From: Dyella tabacisoli
GTDB lineage: Bacteria > Pseudomonadota > Gammaproteobacteria > Xanthomonadales > Rhodanobacteraceae
Assembly: GCF_003350925.1 (NCBI RefSeq)
Contig: NZ_KZ857178.1
Span: forward strand, 227,833 to 291,832
Length of the DNA: 64,000 bases
Direction: 5' to 3'
The notes under the pieces are model-generated. The model made no database searches. It had not been told where the DNA came from and saw only the letters and a program-made list of their open reading frames with translations. A program made the position numbers and the translations under genes. Of the stretch, positions 60,936 to 64,000 are shown piece by piece (the stretch's first letter is position 1; each line of letters begins with the position of its first letter).

Positions 60936-62375
60936 TCAGTCGTCGCTGCGCGTGGTGTTGCCGACGCGTGCCAGTTTCACATTGGCATCCAAGGCTTTCA
61001 GGCGAGCCAATTGCGGTTGCACCACCTGTGCCTTGAATTTGGCCAGTTGTGCGGCGGGCAGCGGTTCGGGCTTGGGCAAGGTCACCGTCTGCGGGTCGCG
61101 CTGCAGGTTATTGACGCGGAACTCATAATGCAGATGCGGGCCGGTGGCGAGGCCGGTCATGCCGACAAAGCCAATCACCGAGCCCTGGCTCACATGCTGG
61201 CCGACCTTGAGGTTGGCGAACTTCGACATGTGGCCGTAGGCGGTGCTGATGGTCGAGTTGTGCTGCACGATGACGAAGTTGCCGTAGCCGTTCATCCAGC
61301 CGCGAAACTTCACCACGCCGTCGCCGGCGGCATGAATCGGCGTGCCGGTGGGTGCGGCGTAGTCCACGCCTTTATGCGCACGCATGCGGCCGAGTACCGG
61401 ATGCATGCGCGCCGCGCTGAAGGTCGAGGAAATGCGCGTGAAATCGACCGGAATACGCAGGAACGATTTCTGGATCGAGCGGCCGTCCTCGCTGAACCAG
61501 CCGTACTGGCCGTCGTCTTTCTTGAAGCGATAAGCGGTGTAGCGCGTGCCCTGGTTCACGAATTCGGCCGCGACGATTTCGCCTTCGCGCAGATAAGCGC
61601 CGTCGCGATACACATCGTCATAAACCACGGTGAAGCTGTCGCCTTCGCGTAGATCTTGCACAAAGTCGATGTCGTATTTGAACAACTCGGCCAGCTTCAG
61701 CACCATTGCGCTGCTCATGCCGGCTTTGGAGCCTGCGGCGAACAGCGAGCTATTGATGACGCCATGCGCGATGTGTTCGCGGCGCTCGACCTCGCGCGAC
61801 TGTTCGGACACGCTGGGTTTGTCGCTGTCGAAGCGCACGATGGCGCGGCTGGACTCGTCTTTGTCGAAACGGATGCCCTTAAGGCTGCCGTCCGTACCCA
61901 ATAGAAAATCGAACTCTTGCCCAGGCCGAATGCTATGCAGTGCCTTCGTGCTGCCCGATTCGTCCATCACACGCTGCAAGTCGGCCAGGCTTAGTCCCTG
62001 GCTCTGGAAAATATCCGACAGCGATTGGCCCGGTCGCACCTGCACGATGTGCCAGTCTTCGGCGGTCGGTGTTTGCAATGCCTCGGTGGTGGCCTTGGGC
62101 AGGGCCAGCGGCAACATCGCATGTGCGGCGGGTGTCGGGTTCGGCCGCATCGCACTGGCCCAGGCCGGAATAATGAAGCCGGAAAGTGCCGTGATGAGCA
62201 GGGCCGTACCGGCCAGCACCCAGCGCTCGCGATGCCAATGAATCGGCCCGGCTTCGCCGTGGCCGCCGAATGACCAATGCGAGCAACGTTCATAGAAGTG
62301 AGAGTGTCGGCGCTGCGCCTTGCGACGAATAGCCTGTTTACGCGCTTCGCGCGCAATCCGATATTTCTCACCCAT
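60936..62375 (-). CDS. M23 family murein endopeptidase (MepM-like)
   Basis: About 479 residues. A basic N-terminus is followed by one membrane helix ('WVLAGTALLITALSGFIIPA'), then an OapA/LysM-like domain ('WHIVQVRPGQSLSDIFQSQG', 'LHSIRPGQEFDFLL'), a mixed domain and a C-terminal M23 metallopeptidase. The zinc ligands are in 'AHKGVDYAAPTGTPIHAAGD' and 'GLATGPHLHYEFRVN' (HxH). Enzymes of this build cleave peptide cross-links between glycan strands to allow wall growth. The start is 62375, or an ATG at 62420 in frame. It lies directly upstream of anmK. Confidence 0.92.
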   Translation of the reverse strand: MGEKYRIAREARKQAIRRKAQRRHSHFYERCSHWSFGGHGEAGPIHWHRERWVLAGTALLITALSGFIIPAWASAMRPNPTPAAHAMLPLALPKATTEALQTPTAEDWHIVQVRPGQSLSDIFQSQGLSLADLQRVMDESGSTKALHSIRPGQEFDFLLGTDGSLKGIRFDKDESSRAIVRFDSDKPSVSEQSREVERREHIAHGVINSSLFAAGSKAGMSSAMVLKLAELFKYDIDFVQDLREGDSFTVVYDDVYRDGAYLREGEIVAAEFVNQGTRYTAYRFKKDDGQYGWFSEDGRSIQKSFLRIPVDFTRISSTFSAARMHPVLGRMRAHKGVDYAAPTGTPIHAAGDGVVKFRGWMNGYGNFVIVQHNSTISTAYGHMSKFANLKVGQHVSQGSVIGFVGMTGLATGPHLHYEFRVNNLQRDPQTVTLPKPEPLPAAQLAKFKAQVVQPQLARLKALDANVKLARVGNTTRSDD

Positions 62376-62558
62376 GCCCAGCGTGCCCCGCAATACAATT
62401 CTTATAATGCCGCGTACCATAGCGGCCCTATGTAAACGGCGTCAATGCCTTTCGCATCAAGGGTTTGCGTGAGGTTTGTGGTTAACGCACAATTAACTTC
62501 AGCGGGCGGCGGTTATCCTTTCGATGCCTGTCTAGACATATATTTTTGAGAGAATTGC

Positions 62559-63770
62559 ATGAATGAGCTTGAGCAAGCACTGGCAACCATCGCGCGCGGT
62601 GCTGACGAAATCATCAAGCATGAGGAGTTGGTCGAGCGCTTGAAGCAAGGGCGCCCATTGCGCATCAAGGCCGGGTTCGACCCAACAGCGCCGGACCTGC
62701 ACCTGGGCCATACCGTATTGCTCAACAAGATGCGCCAGTTCCAGGATCTGGGGCACCAGGTGATCTTCTTGATTGGCGACTTCACCGGCATGATCGGCGA
62801 TCCCACTGGCAAGAACATCACGCGCAAGCCGCTGACCCGCGAGGATGTGCTGGCGAACGCCGAGACCTATGCCGAACAGGTCTATAAAGTGCTGGACAAG
62901 GAACGCACCGAGCTGCGGTTCAATTCCGAATGGTTCGGTCAGATGACCGCAGCCGATATGATCAAGCTTGCCGCTCAGCACACCGTGGCGCGCATGCTTG
63001 AGCGCGACGATTTCGCCAAGCGCTATGCCGCGCAGCAGCCGATCGCGATCCATGAATTTCTCTATCCGCTGGTGCAGGGCTATGACTCCGTCGCGCTCAA
63101 ATGCGACGTCGAGCTCGGCGGCACCGATCAGAAATTCAATTTGTTGATGGGCCGGGCCTTACAAGAGCACCACGGCCAGCCGCCGCAAATCGTCTTGACC
63201 ATGCCGTTGCTGGAGGGCCTGGATGGCGTCAACAAGATGTCCAAGTCCCTTGGTAACTACATAGGCATCAATGAGCCCGCGATCGACATCGTTACTAAGA
63301 CGATGAAGATCGGCGACGAGTTGATGTGGCGCTGGTTCGAATTGCTCAGCTTCGAGGTCTCGTTGGACGAGCTGGCACAGATGAAGCGCGATATAGAAAG
63401 CGGCGTACTCAATCCACGCGATGCCAAGCTGCGCCTGGCGCGCGAATTGGCCACGCGCTTCCATAACGTAGCTGCCGCGGAGCTGGCCATCGCCGGCTGG
63501 CACGCTGTAGTACGTGGAGAGGGGGATACCAGTCTGTTGCCGTTGACTGAGATCGCCGTACCGGCTGAGGGTCTGCGTCTGCCGGCACTGCTTACGGCGG
63601 CGGGGCTGACGGCGAGCAACTCCGAAGCGAGTCGCAAGCTTAAAGAGCGTGCCGTACGTATAGATGCAGAAGTGATCGAGGACGCGCAACGCATCTTCGT
63701 GCCGGGCTTCGAAGCGGTGCTGCAGGTAGGCAAGCGCAACTTTGCGCGTGTGCTGCTGACCGGTCAGTGA
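62559..63770 (+). CDS. tyrS: Tyrosyl-tRNA synthetase
   Basis: A 403-residue class I synthetase. The HIGH-like motif is '[18 protein letters not shown]', the tyrosine site '[20 protein letters not shown]', the KMSKS motif '[14 protein letters not shown]', and a C-terminal S4-like RNA-binding domain begins near residue 340 ('[20 protein letters not shown]'). This is the TyrZ-like form found in many gammaproteobacteria. The rRNA-type promoters after it match the tyrS-rrn arrangement of Xanthomonadales. Confidence 0.96.
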   Translation: MNELEQALATIARGADEIIKHEELVERLKQGRPLRIKAGFDPTAPDLHLGHTVLLNKMRQFQDLGHQVIFLIGDFTGMIGDPTGKNITRKPLTREDVLANAETYAEQVYKVLDKERTELRFNSEWFGQMTAADMIKLAAQHTVARMLERDDFAKRYAAQQPIAIHEFLYPLVQGYDSVALKCDVELGGTDQKFNLLMGRALQEHHGQPPQIVLTMPLLEGLDGVNKMSKSLGNYIGINEPAIDIVTKTMKIGDELMWRWFELLSFEVSLDELAQMKRDIESGVLNPRDAKLRLARELATRFHNVAAAELAIAGWHAVVRGEGDTSLLPLTEIAVPAEGLRLPALLTAAGLTASNSEASRKLKERAVRIDAEVIEDAQRIFVPGFEAVLQVGKRNFARVLLTGQ

Positions 63771-63780
63771 GCCATGCGAG

Positions 63781-63810
63781 GCCGACGATTGCCGCTATGG
63801 CATCGTCGGC
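63781..63810 (+). terminator. Hairpin after tyrS
   Basis: GCCGACGAT and ATCGTCGGC form a perfect 9-bp stem around a 12-base loop that can pair further (TGCC/GGCA-like), 10 bases after the tyrS stop. The T-run is weak (ATTTCG). Likely the tyrS terminator. Confidence 0.65.
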
Positions 63811-63875
63811 ATTTCGCATACTGCGATTGAGAACAATCGCTTAGAAGAAAATGTGAAAATTTTTCGAGAAATTGC

Positions 63876-63904
63876 TTGCCAAAAAAGCAGGCCGTCCTTA
63901 GTAT
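63876..63904 (+). promoter_or_regulatory. Sigma-70 type promoter (upstream copy) with AT-rich UP-like region
   Basis: TTGCCA at 63876-63881 and TAGTAT at 63899-63904 are separated by exactly 17 bases. An A/T-rich tract (63847-63872) lies just upstream like an UP element. No protein gene follows within the window. Confidence 0.65.
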
Positions 63905-63970
63905 TCGCCTCCCCGCCGCTGCAGCGCTTCGCACCGGCAACAACTGCAGAAAAAAAGTTTCACGCAGGTG

Positions 63971-63998
63971 TTGACGGACTTGGAAAGCGATGTAGAAT
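63971..63998 (+). promoter_or_regulatory. Sigma-70 type promoter, probably for an rRNA operon outside the window
   Basis: TTGACG at 63971-63976 and TAGAAT at 63993-63998 with a 16-base spacer. Together with the upstream copy this is the tandem promoter layout of rRNA operons, and the sequence resembles rrn promoters of Xanthomonadales. The transcribed gene lies beyond the window end. Confidence 0.75.
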
Positions 63999-64000
63999 GG

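Noticed and set aside
1..64000. CRISPR arrays, tRNA genes, prophage or complete insertion sequences
   Set aside because: None seen: no regularly spaced repeats, no cloverleaf I could support, and no transposase, integrase or phage structural gene.

Overview
The window looks like a chromosomal segment of a GC-rich gammaproteobacterium of the order Xanthomonadales, most likely a Rhodanobacteraceae relative (Dyella, Rhodanobacter or Luteibacter type). This rests on gene order and protein character: radC / coaBC-dut-algC / pyrE / exonuclease III-Crc follows the Pseudomonas-Xanthomonas arrangement, argS is coupled to a SPOR protein, speE diverges from speA, and tyrS is followed by strong stable-RNA-type promoters. 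The species call is inference.

Layout. Bases 1-7.1 kb are accessory: the end of an autotransporter, a low-GC family 2 glycosyltransferase, a two-gene operon of unknown function, a secreted clan-A-like glycoside hydrolase, and a minus-strand lipoprotein plus di-heme cytochrome pair. Bases 7.4-16.1 kb hold two exported giant-protein genes, a TIG/PPC-repeat protein and a 1758-residue RHS protein with a distinct C-terminal tip. Small genes that could be its immunity partners follow. Bases 16.3-22.3 kb carry a DUF4189-like gene broken by one in-frame amber codon, a LysR / pirin / DoxX / NADP-oxidoreductase cluster and an exported alpha/beta hydrolase. Bases 22.4-26.1 kb encode a beta-propeller sensor kinase and its LuxR-type regulator behind a perfect palindrome. 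Bases 26.1-28.2 kb are a decay zone: a truncated small membrane gene, one gene cassette flanked by attC-like sites with no integrase in the window, and a frameshifted secreted protein gene.

From 28.7 kb the window is mostly core genome. It holds ntrB-ntrC, a thiolase, a PLD-type lipoprotein, sixA/YceI, a solitary ParA, speE/speA (polyamine synthesis) and a 3-hydroxybutyrate dehydrogenase / acetoacetate decarboxylase / patatin operon (ketone-body or polyhydroxybutyrate turnover). Then come SPOR-argS, radC, coaBC-dut-algC (CoA, dUTP removal, sugar-phosphate mutase), pyrE, an exonuclease III at the crc locus, an AmpG-like permease and anmK with an M23 endopeptidase (peptidoglycan recycling and remodelling), and tyrS. 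The window ends inside a promoter region that probably drives an rRNA operon outside it.

Most interesting signals: the orphan attC-bounded cassette, the RHS locus with its TIG/PPC partner, the catalytically intact exonuclease at the crc locus, the single nonsense codon in the DUF4189-like gene, the palindrome before the sensor kinase operon, and several genes whose start codon or 5' end is missing or non-canonical.
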